NCBI GenBank assembly: GCA_954871525.1 | Contig: CATOZS010000075.1 | Location: forward strand, 1-64,000 | Origin: Parietaria judaica | Taxonomy: Eukaryota > Streptophyta > Magnoliopsida > Rosales > Urticaceae | Reading direction: 5' to 3' | DNA: 64,000 bases | Program-made: the position numbers and the translations under genes | Notes under the pieces: generated by a model | The model's input: only the letters and a program-made list of their open reading frames with translations | Databases searched by the model: none | What the model was told of the DNA's origin: nothing | In this document: piece after piece, positions 48,830 to 61,300 of the stretch | How the letters are laid out: each line of letters starts with the position of its first letter | Numbering within the stretch: position 1 is the first letter of the stretch

Positions 48830-48878
48830 TGCGCACGGCCACCCTACAGTTGGCCGTGGATCCGCCCCTGGTTACTAC

Positions 48879-51800
48879 AAGGTCAATCTTGGTTTTTTTA
48901 AACACACTCTCGAACTGCTTAAAATAGAAAAAATGAATATTAGATTAATCAGTAAAATATCCATTTTGATTTAACTTTTGAAAAAATGCTCAAAAATTAA
49001 TAAATATTAATAAAAACCACCAATAATTGATTTGTTGACAATTATACTCCTCTTAAATCATTTTTCATAAAAATTTATTAATTTGTATTCAATGTTTTTT
49101 TTCTATATTAATTGACCAAAAGAGAATAATTAATAACTAATCCTATTTTCTAGGAATTACTAATTCAACTTAACACCTATTTATTTTCATACTTTTTTAA
49201 AACCGATCTTATTCTCCTATTTTCAAGCATATAAACATTCCTTATAAAACAACCAATTAATGCCTTAGATATTTATTAAATCTATATATATATATATAAG
49301 GAGAGTTTTTCCATATGATTTGGCACTACCACAAGCAAGAAAAAGAGAATCCTAATTTTTCACTTTTTTATATATTTTTTAATCACAATATCATTCTTTT
49401 AATGTCTCATTCAATTGTGTATTTATTTCCACTTAAGTGCAAGCAAATTAAATATATATATATATATATTCTTTTGTTTCATGTCAATGCAATTTGTATC
49501 AAAAGTCGCTTTTAAATTTTTTCCTTTGTTAACTATATACTATATAATATCTTATTTTTAGGTTGTTTAGTATTTTTTTGGTTTAATATTTTCTCTTTAA
49601 ATATGTAGGTTGTTTCCTATTTCTATGTAACATATTACGTTTATAATTCATGACATATTATGTTAGAGTTTTTTTTATATCAAAACTCTTATTTTTTGCG
49701 TTTTTTTTATATTTTAAACACTATTTTTTTTATTAAAAACACGTTCTTCTGTCATATAAATATATTATTCTTAATTGCAAGACCTTTCATTTTCCAAGCT
49801 AAATGCAACGCTTTTTTTTTCTTTCTCTTCAATGATATATATGTTTATTCTTCATTAATGGCACTTCATTCATATTATGTGTATCTAAAATAACCATTGA
49901 GGAATTTTGTAACCATTCACTCATTCACTTAATACATTGGACTCTTGCTATCCCCAATTATTATTGCATATAATTAAAATCAAATATTTGTTGTAACTCT
50001 TTATGTTCTTCCTATGTCTTTATATACTACTATCGTTCATATTGTTCATCCTCAAGATAAATTGGGTCCTCATTTGCTCTTTGTTTTTTAAGTTCGTGTC
50101 AATCATCATGGAATCCTAAGAAGCATGGAGTTCATCGATGTATGTTTTATCAAGGTGTGTTATATCCTTTCTTAAATTTGTGATTTTGTCACGAGGTATG
50201 TTTTATCAATGTGTGTTATACCCTTTCTTAAATTTGTAATTTTGTCACATTCTTATTTTTCTCTTTCATGTTTTTTTGCCAAATTTGTATTCATGTTAGG
50301 AAGGTATCCTATAAAAATAAAAAAAATAAACATACAGCTTTTTGGACTCTTATGAAAAATTGAAAGTTATATCAACAATATTTTTTTTATTATAGGTCTA
50401 ATTATATTTTTTTAGGCAATCTGCGAATTTTTTAAATAAGGTAATAATGACTAATGTAAGTTACCATGTCAATTTTATATTAGAATAAAACTTTTTTAGA
50501 CCCATATATAATTTGATCTAAGGTAATAGGGCTCTGTGCAGGAACTATTATCAAGGAAGACATGGTGTTCATCCTCTTACATTATGGATGTCATAATTCA
50601 CATGAATTTGTTTATGAGATCTTATTCATTTAGTTCATTTACTTTGAAGCTAATCGTACTATTTTAATCTAATTTTTTTTGTTAATGACATACAGTAAAT
50701 AGATAATCCGCACATATGAAACAGTAAGTTTTTTTTAAGATCTACCATCTCAATTTTTGTTGCACAAACTACGTAAGTAGAAGATTAATTTATATATTGT
50801 TTATATTTAATATATATCAAAGCACTTGAAAACTAGAATTTACAACTTGGTCTATTAGATAAAGAACGGTTATTTTTCCATATATTATATACATCATATC
50901 CAAATATATCTTTTTTACTGTTTTAACGAGTTATTGCAACATATAGATGCTAATGCCGTTTCATAGTCAGATTTAAATTCCAAGTGATACACAACATGTA
51001 TAAAGGGGAATTTTCAAAGTGTTGCATGGAACAGTATAAATGAAGGAATACGTATTTTAGATTTTTATAGAATTCGAATTTATTTATAATCCAACAGACT
51101 CTACTAGATGTGTATAAATAATAACAAAGTTCATGGCTCTTTTTAGTCTTATAACTTGCATATAGATAAAGCTTTTTAAGTATGAGTGTAACTTTCATTA
51201 ACTATGTTATTACTTTGAAGTTCAAAAGTAAATATTGCTTTGAAGATTATACTTGGATTGTGGGAGTCTTTTAACCTGGAGATGGATGAAGTTTTATATG
51301 GCTTAAAAAAATTTATTTATGACAAAGTACGTTTTTATCATCATGTATTATATATATTTTGTTAAATTTTACGCCTATCATACTCTTTTCTTTTTGTTTC
51401 TCCAGGTTAATTGAGACATCAAGAATAATAAATACGGAAAAAAATGTGATGTGAGATTTTTTTAATATTATTATTAATAACTTTGGACTACTTACGAGAG
51501 TCTCATAATATAAAGACTCTTTACTATTATAAACTTTACTTTTATTGTACTATTTTTTTGTTTTCATTGCATTTCTTTTCTTCTTCTTCTTTTGTAAATT
51601 TTATTCCTTTGGAATTTGGAATAGAAATTTTGGAGAGAAAAATATCAGAGCAAAAAAGTTATGTGAAATTTTTTATGTGGTTGTTAAATATTTTGAATGA
51701 TGTACTTCGATATAAAAGGTCTGAATAGAAAAGTATGATGTATTTTTTTATTTGAATTAATATTTTTTTCAGAAATTATGTTTCCAAGTAGAAGACCACA

Positions 51801-52600
51801 TTTAAAAACTATTGGTGTTGTTGTAATTTATTATTATTTTGAAAAAGAATTCTAATCACCTTTATCCATTATTTCTCAACCTAAAAAACTAGCATAGAAC
51901 TTTTTAACATTTCTCACGAAGTCGTGGTTTATTAATAAATATGGTGGATGACAAAGATTATTATAAATTATAGTTATAAATGTCTGTTTATGAAATTTTC
52001 TGTCATACAAACTTGCAATATTTGCTCATAGATTGTTTCTAAAACTATTTTTCTATTATGATATTTTACAAACTTTGTATATGTAAATAAATCTACTTTT
52101 TATTAATTTACTCAAATTATGTAGTAATAGTATTTTTAAAATACTGTGAGCCAACTCCTTTAAACTGTATATTCTTAAATTTTGTATTTTCGTTTATTTT
52201 TAACTTCACGTATACCTAATGTTTTAGTAAGAATATACAACCTATTCACTATTTTAATCTATCAAATTTGGACGGACTCTTTTATTCTTACATTTTATGT
52301 CAATAATATTTTCATTATGCATTTTCTCAGATACATTATCCACTCATTTACTTAATAAAAATTTGACAGTAACATGACTTGAATAAAAAAATATCGTCGA
52401 GTTCGATTTGATGTAGTTATTTCAATTACAAGACACAATTTAGAGATTAATAATTTATCTAATATTTTAATTAAATCTTAAACAAAATATTTTCACATAA
52501 TAACAAAGATTTCTTAGCCAAATTTCAAATTCAGGACTACAATTACATGCATCTTATTGCAAATTTAAAGGCCTTCAGGAAAACAAAGCCGCTTCAAGTT
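48879..52600. other. AT-rich intergenic stretch, no gene
   Basis: Very AT-rich, with no long ORF. A duplicated ~70-bp phrase lies near 50143-50250 ('gtatgttttatca...cttaaatttgt(g/a)attttgtcac'). A possible Helitron-like start (TCTATATATATA then AAGGAGAG) lies near 49281, but no matching 3' hairpin end was found. Confidence 0.35.
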
Positions 52601-52609
52601 TCAATATTT

Positions 52610-52800
52610 ACGTAATTGTAGTTGTAAAAAAATTTATGAAATTGCAATTGAATGATACTTACGATACTTACAAACTGTAATTGTAAATGTATAATATTTA
52701 TGAAAATGTAATTGAGAAACAGCAATTGAATGATACTTACGAAACTATAATTGTAAATGTATAATATTTATGAAAATGTAATTGTAAATGTATAATTTTA
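52610..52800. repeat. Degenerate tandem repeat of AATTGTAAATGTATAAT words
   Basis: 'caattgaatgatacttacga' and 'attgtaaatgtataatatttatgaaaatgtaattg' recur about two and a half times with an ~85-bp period. Non-coding. Confidence 0.55.
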
Positions 52801-53310
52801 AAAATAAATTAATTTTTTGTTAAAATTTTAATCACGATTTTTTATTTTTAAACATATTAACTCAGTTAATACACGTTAATATAATTTTTCTTTAAAACAA
52901 GTAAATGTTCTTATTTTTTAGAAAAATTAACTTTGTTAATACACGTTAATATGTTAAAAGTGTATTATAGGTATATAATATGTTATTAAATAGCCACCTC
53001 ATCAATTTGGCTATTTTGCAAAGAAAAAAAAAGGTTGGCTATTTGGTTAATCAAACGTTTCAATTTGATTATTAAGAATTATTTTTTTTTACGTAGACAA
53101 GTAATCTTCTCCTAAGTGCATGGCTTTCAAAACTACAAGCTATAAATAATGACAGATTGACAGTCATTGCTCACAATAAAAACCCATATATTAAACCTAA
53201 AAAGAATAAAACAACAAAATTCCTTAATCTCGTAAACATAAAATTAGAGTAATGGAAAATGTGAAATAGCTTTCTTCATCTCTGTGTTCGACCTAAGGTA
53301 CTGTCGGGCC

Positions 53311-54546
53311 CATAGGCGGAACCACGGCAAGAACTTCCTAGGCCACCGTCCCCCAATGTTTTCCGAGATAGTAGAGCTCGGCCCCACTCTTTTTTTTTTT
53401 CTCTTGAGTTTTCTTTATCATCTTTGTTTTCTGATTTGTTTTCGTTGAGAAAAACATGTTCATGGAGAAGAAGATGTTCTTGCTTGGGTTAAAGAACATA
53501 GATGTGACCGATGTTAGATGTAGTTAGAGCTGCACATTTGAACGCCGCGGCACGTCGCGACTCGGTCGCCAAAACCGCGAGAAGACACGTCGCGACGCGT
53601 CGTGGCGTGTGCGGTCGCGGCTCGTCGCGATGTGGTCGCGAACTGGTGGCTCGATAGAGAAAGAGAGGTTTTTTTGGGTTGCGGCAAAAGTTGTATATTT
53701 GATTCCGATGTTTAACTTTGTTAATTGTTAGTTTTTAACCGAATTTAAATGTTAAAAATGTAAATTTGTAACATAATATTATTTTTAAATATTTAATAAC
53801 AAATAAATAAATATAACAAATAAATAAATATAACAAATAAATAAATATAACAAAACGAGATATTAAAAAAAAGAGTTGTATTATTCATTGTGAATATTAC
53901 AATAAGGTGGAAGAAAGCTGTAATATTCAGTGTAAACATTACAAGATGCCTCACTAAAACCTCTCTTGTAAAACCCTCCTTAGGGACTAAAAACCAAGAG
54001 AGGAAAGAGCACATCATTATTGGCGCTAACTTTGCATCACTCCGGGAACCAGGCGTTAAACCTTTCAGTCATAAGCTCAAGCTCGGTTGGTTCGAAACGT
54101 TGGCCGATTACGGGGTTGCGGAACATCCAATCGTTCAACACCACGGCTTGCTCGAGGTGTGTGTTGGTTATTGAGGACCTCCGATCGTCGTCGACATCAT
54201 GTAGTTCATAACTTCAGACTTTGGGCAGTGTGCTACTACTCTTATTACTTTAAGATATTATATTTAGTATTTATATTACTGTTACTTATAACATAAAAAA
54301 TAAATTTTCTCATTAACTTTTCAAAATACAATGAACATTATATACATGTGTATAAAGTAATGATAAAATTATAATACCCAAGAAAAATAATATAAATTTA
54401 TGCCCGTACAAATTATGCAATTATCATAATAAGGTTTTTTAGTCCGTGAAAAATAATATATTTATAAATCATTATAATTAATACACGGATAATTTTTCTT
54501 TTGAAATTTTTAAGCCCCCTACTAAAGAATCCTGGTTTCGCCTGTG
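53311..54546. mobile_element. hAT-like element of the GGCGGAACCAG family
   Basis: Starts CATAGGCGGAACCACGG and ends CCTGGTTTCGCCTGTG, flanked by perfect 8-bp duplications GTCGGGCC (53303-53310 and 54547-54554). It carries a fragment of the TAGAGCTG hAT family inside (53525-54190). The rest is AT-rich and non-coding. Confidence 0.82.
53525..54190. mobile_element. Truncated copy of the hAT transposon end
   Basis: Begins TAGAGCTGCACATTT, continues with CGTCGCGA-rich subterminal DNA, then matches 44660-45115, including the 3' end of the transposase frame. The match stops after CCGATCGTCG at 54190. It keeps 33 bp of the transposase C-terminus that the copy at 45000 lacks. Nested in the element 53311-54546. 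Confidence 0.8.
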
Positions 54547-54589
54547 GTCGGGCCAAATACTATGCCATCTATCGTGTTTTTTCCCCGGA

Positions 54590-54832
54590 TCGCATAACGT
54601 GTCACTTTTATAAACCAATTAAATATACCATTTTTAATTAAAAAAATTAATTAATTTAACAATGATAAACGATAGTATATTTAATGGCTTAAAAAAATTA
54701 TATGTAGCGCAATTCTGGATAAAAATATGACAGAATACACAAAATAAGAATTTGACAACTTTCACTAAAAAAATAAGAGCTTTATGTCAACTTTTTAAAG
54801 ACATTAGATACGTATGCCACTATTTTCCCAAA
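54590..54832. mobile_element. Copy of the P450-intron MITE
   Basis: The right part matches the left arm of 16358-16737 in reverse: GAATTTGACAACTTTCAC, TTTATGTCAACTTTTTAAAGAC and TACGTATGCCAC. The left part is the degenerate interior. Ends are not sharp. Confidence 0.6.
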
Positions 54833-55588
54833 AATAATCAAAACCGTTTAAAAATTAAAACATATTACGAAGCTGGTTAAAAAGATATATAAAAAAAGAA
54901 AAAAAAAACATATAATAATTTTTATGAGCTGGTGCGTGGAAGTCTAAATTCCTCAGGTTTTCTTTTACCCTAAACTTAATTTTTGGATATAGATGTCCCT
55001 AATGTTAGTTAGTATTTTATTATAAATACATGGATATAGTTGATTGTATGTGCCACGTGGCGTTAATTGATTGATGCAATAGCAATGCTATTGCTACGTC
55101 GTTCGATTGCCAGGTAGATTTCTAATGTCGATAGTCGCAGTCCAAAAATCTAAATTTTGATCAACTGGGGTAGCTAGGTCAAAAGTAAAAAATAGCAGCG
55201 AAAGTGTTTAAAGTTAACAAGCTTGAGGTGTCATAATGTAAGATTTAAAATTTATTAACAATATTAGACAATCATCAATTGAATGATATAATTAATTAAA
55301 TAAAAATATATAAAAATTTGACATATAATAAGTGTCATAGTTGATTTTTGGAGCATAAAAGGTGACGTTCCAACCCAAAAAGACACCCAAAGGGTTAGAC
55401 GCCTAAAAGTCCACGAAGATGACATGTGCTCGCTATAAAAAATTTGACTCAGTAGTATGGTTTTTTCAGTCAGCAATATGATCATTAACCTTTTTCTAAT
55501 GATTGAGTCGCTCAAGCAGCTTATTATTTCTGACAAAAAAGGGTCAGTCTATCTGACCACTAATATATATGTTAATTATATCCTATAA
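54833..55588. other. Intergenic stretch, no gene
   Basis: AT-rich, no recognisable gene or repeat end. A 90-codon minus ORF (55264-55536) has no motif. Confidence 0.35.
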
Positions 55589-55856
55589 CAAGGTTTAAAA
55601 TGTCGCTTGCCGATGTCATTTCGTATTTTCCGTTTTACAGATACATCGCTTGCCAATGGATATGTCAATGGACAAATCGTAAAAAACGGGCATGCCGCAT
55701 ATACCGCACTTTTTTTCATGGCAATACCGCATGCCGATGGGGTTGTCGACAGATATTTTATAAAAAATATTTGAGTATTAAAGCAAGATATTTATGTAGG
55801 TTCAAAACTACATATTTAATAAATACAAGACATAATTGTATAGAACAAAACACATT
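55589..55856. mobile_element. CAAGG-family element, truncated (copy 5)
   Basis: Starts CAAGGTTTAAAATGTCGC and matches the right half of 29910-30583 in reverse. It includes 'catgccgcatataccgc' words and 'gcaagatatttatgtaggttc'. The other end is missing, apparently cut off by the LTR that begins near 55857. Confidence 0.7.
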
Positions 55857-56415
55857 TGTTGTGAGCTTAAGCTTGACTTAGTCCGGATGACGACCAGAGC
55901 CCAGGACGGGCAGAAACACTTGCGAGGAGTCAGCCTGGGTACCGACCAGAACAAAAGACGGACAGCCGTTCAGCCCAGCTCGGGTGAACACATGAAGAAA
56001 GTCCGCATAGAATGCAAGCTCAGCCCGGAGCATACGAGCAGGTCAGCTCGGGGACAGACAGACTGTCCGGGCAAGAAAGGGAAAATCTACTTAGAGAGGA
56101 AAGCGCGTAGCTTGAGGAGCAAGCAAATCAAGTCAAAGATTTGGCGAGATTATTTAGGGTAGTTTCCAGATTTAGTGCGATTCTGTTAGCTAGGGTTTTG
56201 CCTATGTGAGGCCTATATAAACCTAGCAGTGTACTCTGTAAAATATAGTGAGTTGAGTAGAGTAGTCGAGAGTCCATTAAGTTTTGAGTTTATCTCTTTG
56301 TAATAGCCATCAATATTAATCAGAGAAATTCTTCTCCCAAATTCGTGTTCTTAAGTTCGTTTGATTCGTGGTGATTATTCGTGTTATTCGCAGATCCGTG
56401 ATTTGGGATCCAACA
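55857..56415 (+). mobile_element. Orphan 5' LTR of a retrotransposon, with primer site
   Basis: About 560 bp ending GGGATCCAACA, followed after two bases by TGGTATCAGAGC (56418-56429), an initiator-Met tRNA primer site. A promoter word CCTATATAAACC lies near 56210-56222. The element is cut off right after the primer site; no gag or pol follows, and the second LTR is absent. Copia is likely from the primer type but not proven. Confidence 0.75.
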
Positions 56416-56429
56416 AGTGGTATCAGAGC

Positions 56430-56927
56430 TTCAATCGAAATCACTTTGACTAAAATTGCACTTTAATACTTAAACTCAATAATTGACGACAAAATATAAA
56501 ACTTTGATTAAAGCTGCACTTTATTACTTAAATTCACAAATTGACGGCAAAAATCCCTTATTTCACATTTGTTTAGCTTTTTTTATATATATATAAATTC
56601 ATTTAATAAATAATAATATTAAGATTTATATATAGTTTGTCCCACCCACCTTCTCTCTCTCAAAAGATAACAACATTTGTGTGTGTGTCAGATAGAGACT
56701 CACTTTTTATTAATAATGTTACTTAAATAAACACAAAATTAAGATGGATGAAAGTATTTTTGTCGTTAAATTTTTAGTTTAGATAATAAAGTTTAATTTT
56801 AGTCAAAATCATTTACTTTTGCCGATATTATCTCATTTTATTGTATTATAGTATAAGAGAGACTCACATATAACCTCGCGCCTTACATGTATAGAAAAAG
56901 AAAACGTTAGAGATTTTATCACTTAAT
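56430..56927. other. AT-rich spacer
   Basis: No gene. An imperfect repeat of 'gactaaaattgcactttaatacttaaactca' occurs twice at 56448-56550. Confidence 0.35.
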
Positions 56928-57175
56928 TAATATCATGTTCAAAGACTTAACTTGCAAAATTGTTCGAACTCAATAATTTTTAGAGGCAAATAATAATAAT
57001 AATAATAATAATAAGTAATATCATGTTCAAAGACTTAACTTGCAAAATTGTTCGAGCTCAATAATTTTTAGAGGCAAATAATAATAATAATAATAAGAAG
57101 AAGAAGAAGAATTAATATCATGTTCAAAGACTTAACTTGCAAAATTGTTCGAGCTCAATAATTTTTAGAGGCGAA
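56928..57175. repeat. Minisatellite, unit ~90 bp, 3 copies
   Basis: 'taatatcatgttcaaagac', 'ttaacttgcaaaattgttcg' and 'aataatttttagaggc' recur three times, starting near 56928, 57016 and 57112. Each is followed by a trinucleotide tract (AAT)n or (AAG)n of different length, so unit and microsatellite expanded together. Confidence 0.85.
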
Positions 57176-57264
57176 GAAGAAGAAGAAGAAGAAGAAGAAG
57201 AAGAAGAAGAAGAAGAAGAAGAAGAAGAAGAAGAAGAAGAAGAAGAAGAAGAAGAAGAAGAAGA
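57173..57264. repeat. (GAA)n microsatellite, about 30 repeats
   Basis: Uninterrupted GAA/AGA tract that ends the minisatellite, about 1.1 kb upstream of the cyclase ATG. Length polymorphism is expected. Confidence 0.9.
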
Positions 57265-57666
57265 TTATTGCTTTTTTATACCATCAAGTTTTCAAAAATA
57301 GTTAAAATATACCCTTGGTGCATGATTTGATAATTTTACCCTTCATCTTCCTATTTTTTAATCAATTATTTAAAAAATTCAAAAAATAAAACTCCAAATA
57401 GGAGATATATAGTGAAAATGAAAGTATCTGAAATATAAAATATCATTTTTTTTAATAAGGAGTAATTTTTTGTAGTTCTTAAAATATTATATTTATTAGA
57501 GGGTATATAAAAGAAAAAGAAAATAGACTTTGAGGTATACTTTAGTTGTTTTTAAAATTTGCAGATACGTTTTGACATATTAAGGACATAAAAAGTAAAT
57601 TTTCTTAAAAAAAAAAAAAAAGGTTAAAAGATTGAGAGTTTAAAATTTAAATTACATAAGGTGAAT

Positions 57667-58120
57667 CAAGGTTCAAGTTACCGAACTTGCCAATAAATCG
57701 CTTGCCTTTATCGATGGATTAATCGATAACTTACCGGATTATCGACGGAAAACTAATAATATTGTAGCTTACCAATTACCGATGATTATCGACACTTATC
57801 GAGGATTATCGATGAAAAATCACTAAAGTATTTTTAAGAATATATTTACTAAGTTTATAATGTTGATAAAACATTAAAAATGTCAAAAATAAAATCAGTT
57901 TATACTCAAACATAGGTTAATAAAATATAGTCTCATTCTCACATATGTAAGTACACAAATAAAATCATCCAAAAGTGCAAAATTTCTTGAAAAGTATCAT
58001 ATTTTTGTTATTTTTCAAGATGTTTGCCGATTTTCGGCAAAAATCATGGAAAAGTACTGACATGACCGTCTTGCCGATAACTACCGACAAGACGGATAAT
58101 CGTGGAAAAGTCGAACCTTG
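57667..58120. mobile_element. CAAGG-family hAT-like MITE next to the cyclase promoter (copy 6)
   Basis: A 454-bp element starts CAAGGTTCAAGTTACCG and ends AAAAGTCGAACCTTG. Perfect 8-bp duplications AGGTGAAT lie at 57659-57666 and 58121-58128. It is the inverted relative of 116-527. It ends about 150 bp before the putative TATA box and 237 bp before the cyclase ATG. Confidence 0.88.
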
Positions 58121-58268
58121 AGGTGAATGGTTAACTGTCATGCCTTGCTCCACCAGCAACCTCAAATCTAATTAATTTCATGCACTCAATTGACTGAATT
58201 TGATTTTAGTGTATTACTATATTATTAATGAGATAGTACTATTAGCGCGTGTACATGCAGAGACTCTC

Positions 58269-58278
58269 TATATATATA
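58269..58278 (+). promoter_or_regulatory. Putative TATA box of the cyclase gene
   Basis: TATATATATA, 80-89 nt upstream of the ATG at 58358. A second weaker TATATA lies at 58297-58302. Which one is used is not decidable from sequence. Confidence 0.5.
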
Positions 58279-58357
58279 GCACGTAAAGCAGAAGCATATA
58301 TAGCACTGTGAATTAAAGTGTTGAAGCTAGCTCACATATAATAGATCCTTCTGAAAA

Positions 58358-61300
58358 ATGTGGAGGCTGAAGATTGCTGACGGCGGCAAAGACCCTCACA
58401 TATTTACAACAAACAACTTCGTCGGAAGACAGACATGGGAATTCGATCCTGACGCTGGCACTCCAGAGGAACGGGTGGAGGTGGAAGCCGCCCGCCTTAA
58501 TTTCTTTAAGAACCGCCACCTTGTCAAACCCAGTGGCGACCTCCTCTGGAGGATGCAGGTAATTAATATATATATATATATAAACATATATATAATATAA
58601 TATATGTATACACACATATTTCACTAGTTGTTCTATGTTGTTTCCGTTCTATCCATTCCAGATGTACATATACAATATTTCAGTAACGCTTTCACCCGCT
58701 TGTTTTCGAACTGTGCAACTGAAAGTCTGATTTCTTGTACTGTATTGAGAACCTAATATTTTTCAGTTATGATACCCGTTGTCGAACAGTCATCTCTAAT
58801 ATTTTTAGAGCGAGCGTTAATTATTAATATTTCAAAACGACGGAATATAAATTCAATTACTCATCCATTGAACAATTTTTTTATTTTTATTTTTATGAAT
58901 TACAGTTCTTGAGAGAGAAGAACTTCAAGCAGACGATTCCTCAGGTGAAGATCGAAGATGGAGAAAGGATAACGCACGAGAAGGCGACAAATGCGCTGAA
59001 GAGAAGCGCCGAATACTTATCCGCAGTGCAGGCCAGCGATGGCCATTGGCCTGCGGAAAACGCTGGCCCGTTGTTCTTCGTGCCTCCTTTTGTCAGTATC
59101 TCTATTTAGTTTTGATACATATGTAATTTTACACGATATATAGAGTATGATTCAATATTTCTTGTAATCTGAGTGAGTGTAGGTCATGTGTCTGTACATC
59201 ACTGGACATCTCAATACTATCTTTCCGGCGGAGCACCGCAAGGAGATTCTTCGTTACATTTACTATCACCAGGTATAATATTCAGTTTTCATCAATTAAT
59301 ATGAACTACTAATTACTATCGTTTTATTTCATATATATATTATGAATTGATCTTTACTATATCATGTACATCTACATGCATGATCATTTGATTAAATTAT
59401 TGTTTCTACGAATTAGATGCTGATCAAAGTGATTAAGTACAATCATTACAGTCAAACCTCTTAACAGTACTATTTTATATTTATTTATCATTATAAGCAA
59501 AATATTTCATATTATATACACTAGTAATTCAATTAGTTTAATTTACATTGAATATGAAAATATATCAAGCTTATAAAAATACATCCTAAAAGTGACATAT
59601 ATGACGGTGTACTTATTCTAAATTATTATCTTATAAAAGTATATGGCTACTACGTTGGCTTTGATTCAAGATCAGATAAAACATACTTATATTTGTTTAA
59701 TTCAATTGAAGTATTAATTAAATATATATATATATATATTAATCATATCTGGTCTTTGAGACATTATACTACACTTTTCCTATGACCAAAGAAAATGATC
59801 AACCGTATAAGAAAACTAAAAAAATAAAAATAAAAAAGATGAATGAAAATTTTCAAATATTAATATACTATGTATATATTAGTGATTTATCAGTTCTTGA
59901 TCGCCTCTTTATGAAGTGATCAGCCATTAAATTAAAATATTTGCAAGCGACACTAGTCTTACCCAAAAAATTATTTTTAATTAAAAATGTATATATGATG
60001 TTTTTACATAAATCGAATACACAATCGCATTCGCAGCATATACCCGAAGTTTCTCTCTCCAAAAATTAAGTATACCAAATCAAATGAATGGCATCATATG
60101 CGAATAAAATGGAAGGTATATATATAATATGATGTTTTTCAAGCATGTCGATCGTCTTTTCTATTGTTAATTAGATGTTTCTTATTTGGAAACGAACTTT
60201 CTGTTTAGATTTGATTCTCAACATCTATTAAAATATTAGGCTAGTACCAACATGTTCAACAAGATCTATAATTTTGCTATGTAAAGATTAATTTACTTTG
60301 TAGATGTACGTTCTTTTTCTTTTCTTTTTTGAAAGAATTTTTTATTTATTTATTTATTTTATTATAATTTACTTTCTCTTGTTAATTAGATCTTGTAGGT
60401 GTACGTTCTTTTTAAAATACGGAACCAATCAATTTTGTATTCAACACGACAGTATGCATTAGATTTCCGACACTCTAACCATTAAAAGTCTGGGACTGTG
60501 CAATTTTTATCGCTTGTTTTTCGCAATTAATTCTTAAGAAAATATATTTACGTTTGTAATTTTGTAATATTCATAAAATTTTAGCTTTTATTTGAGTTTA
60601 TAATTGATTAAAAATGGATTCCAAGAAGAATAAAAAAACAGTCAAAAACGGTTTTAATATATTTTTTTAAAGTTACTTTTTTATATTTAATTATATTAGA
60701 TTATGATCACATTATATACTTTTATGTTATTATCAATATTTAGAAGAAGAAAAAATAGCAAAATCAGTAATAGTGTTTGCCTGACCGGCCCAACAGTTTG
60801 ACGAATTGGGCACTAGCCCTAACGTAAAAGGCCCAAAGCTTTGAGTTTGAGCAATTAAGAAATAAAATTTCCATTGGGCTTAGAAAACAGCTGAATAAAT
60901 TGGCCCTAAGTTTAATGTGAAATTGTATGGTTGGAATAAGATTAATATCTTAAATTAAAGTGGAAGTAATCTAGTCATTGTTATGTTGTCAATTGCAATT
61001 AACTACTAACTCTGTATAGTTTTTTCTTCCTCTTTATTTATTTCTTTCCATTATCGATTACAGATACTTTTGGTTTGATTAGAACTAGCCAAGGCTAGAT
61101 AAAAATGTTATTTTTTGTTAGTTGATTTTCAGAAAATGAAAAAATAATCTAAATCTTTTTAGCAATTAACAAAAATATCAGTTCAATTAGATTTATTCAA
61201 ATTTGTATTCAATTTAAAGAATAAAATTATAATAAAAAATGTTGTTTATTTATAAAATCTAAAAATGTGTAAAACAAAATAAAGAAGACCTTATATTATT

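Larger units (their letters stand above)
44521..48870. mobile_element. hAT-like element of the GGCGGAACCAG family, split by a hAT transposon
   Basis: The outer element starts CAGTGG at 44521 and resumes at 48420 as CCAGTGGTGGATCCTGG, ending GGATCCGCCCCTG at 48870. Outer 8-bp duplications are GTTACCAC (44513-44520) and GTTACTAC (48871-48878). Without the inner hAT it is about 460 bp and non-coding, with a 23-G run. It shares ends with 2037-2263 and 53311-54546. Confidence 0.7.

Noticed and set aside
49281..52400. Helitron suggested by TCTATATATATA followed by AAGGAGAG
   Set aside because: No 3' hairpin followed by CTRR was found downstream and no helicase frame exists. The start alone is too AT-rich to be decisive.
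57181..57264. GAA tract as part of a coding repeat
   Set aside because: Flanking DNA is a non-coding minisatellite with stops in all frames.
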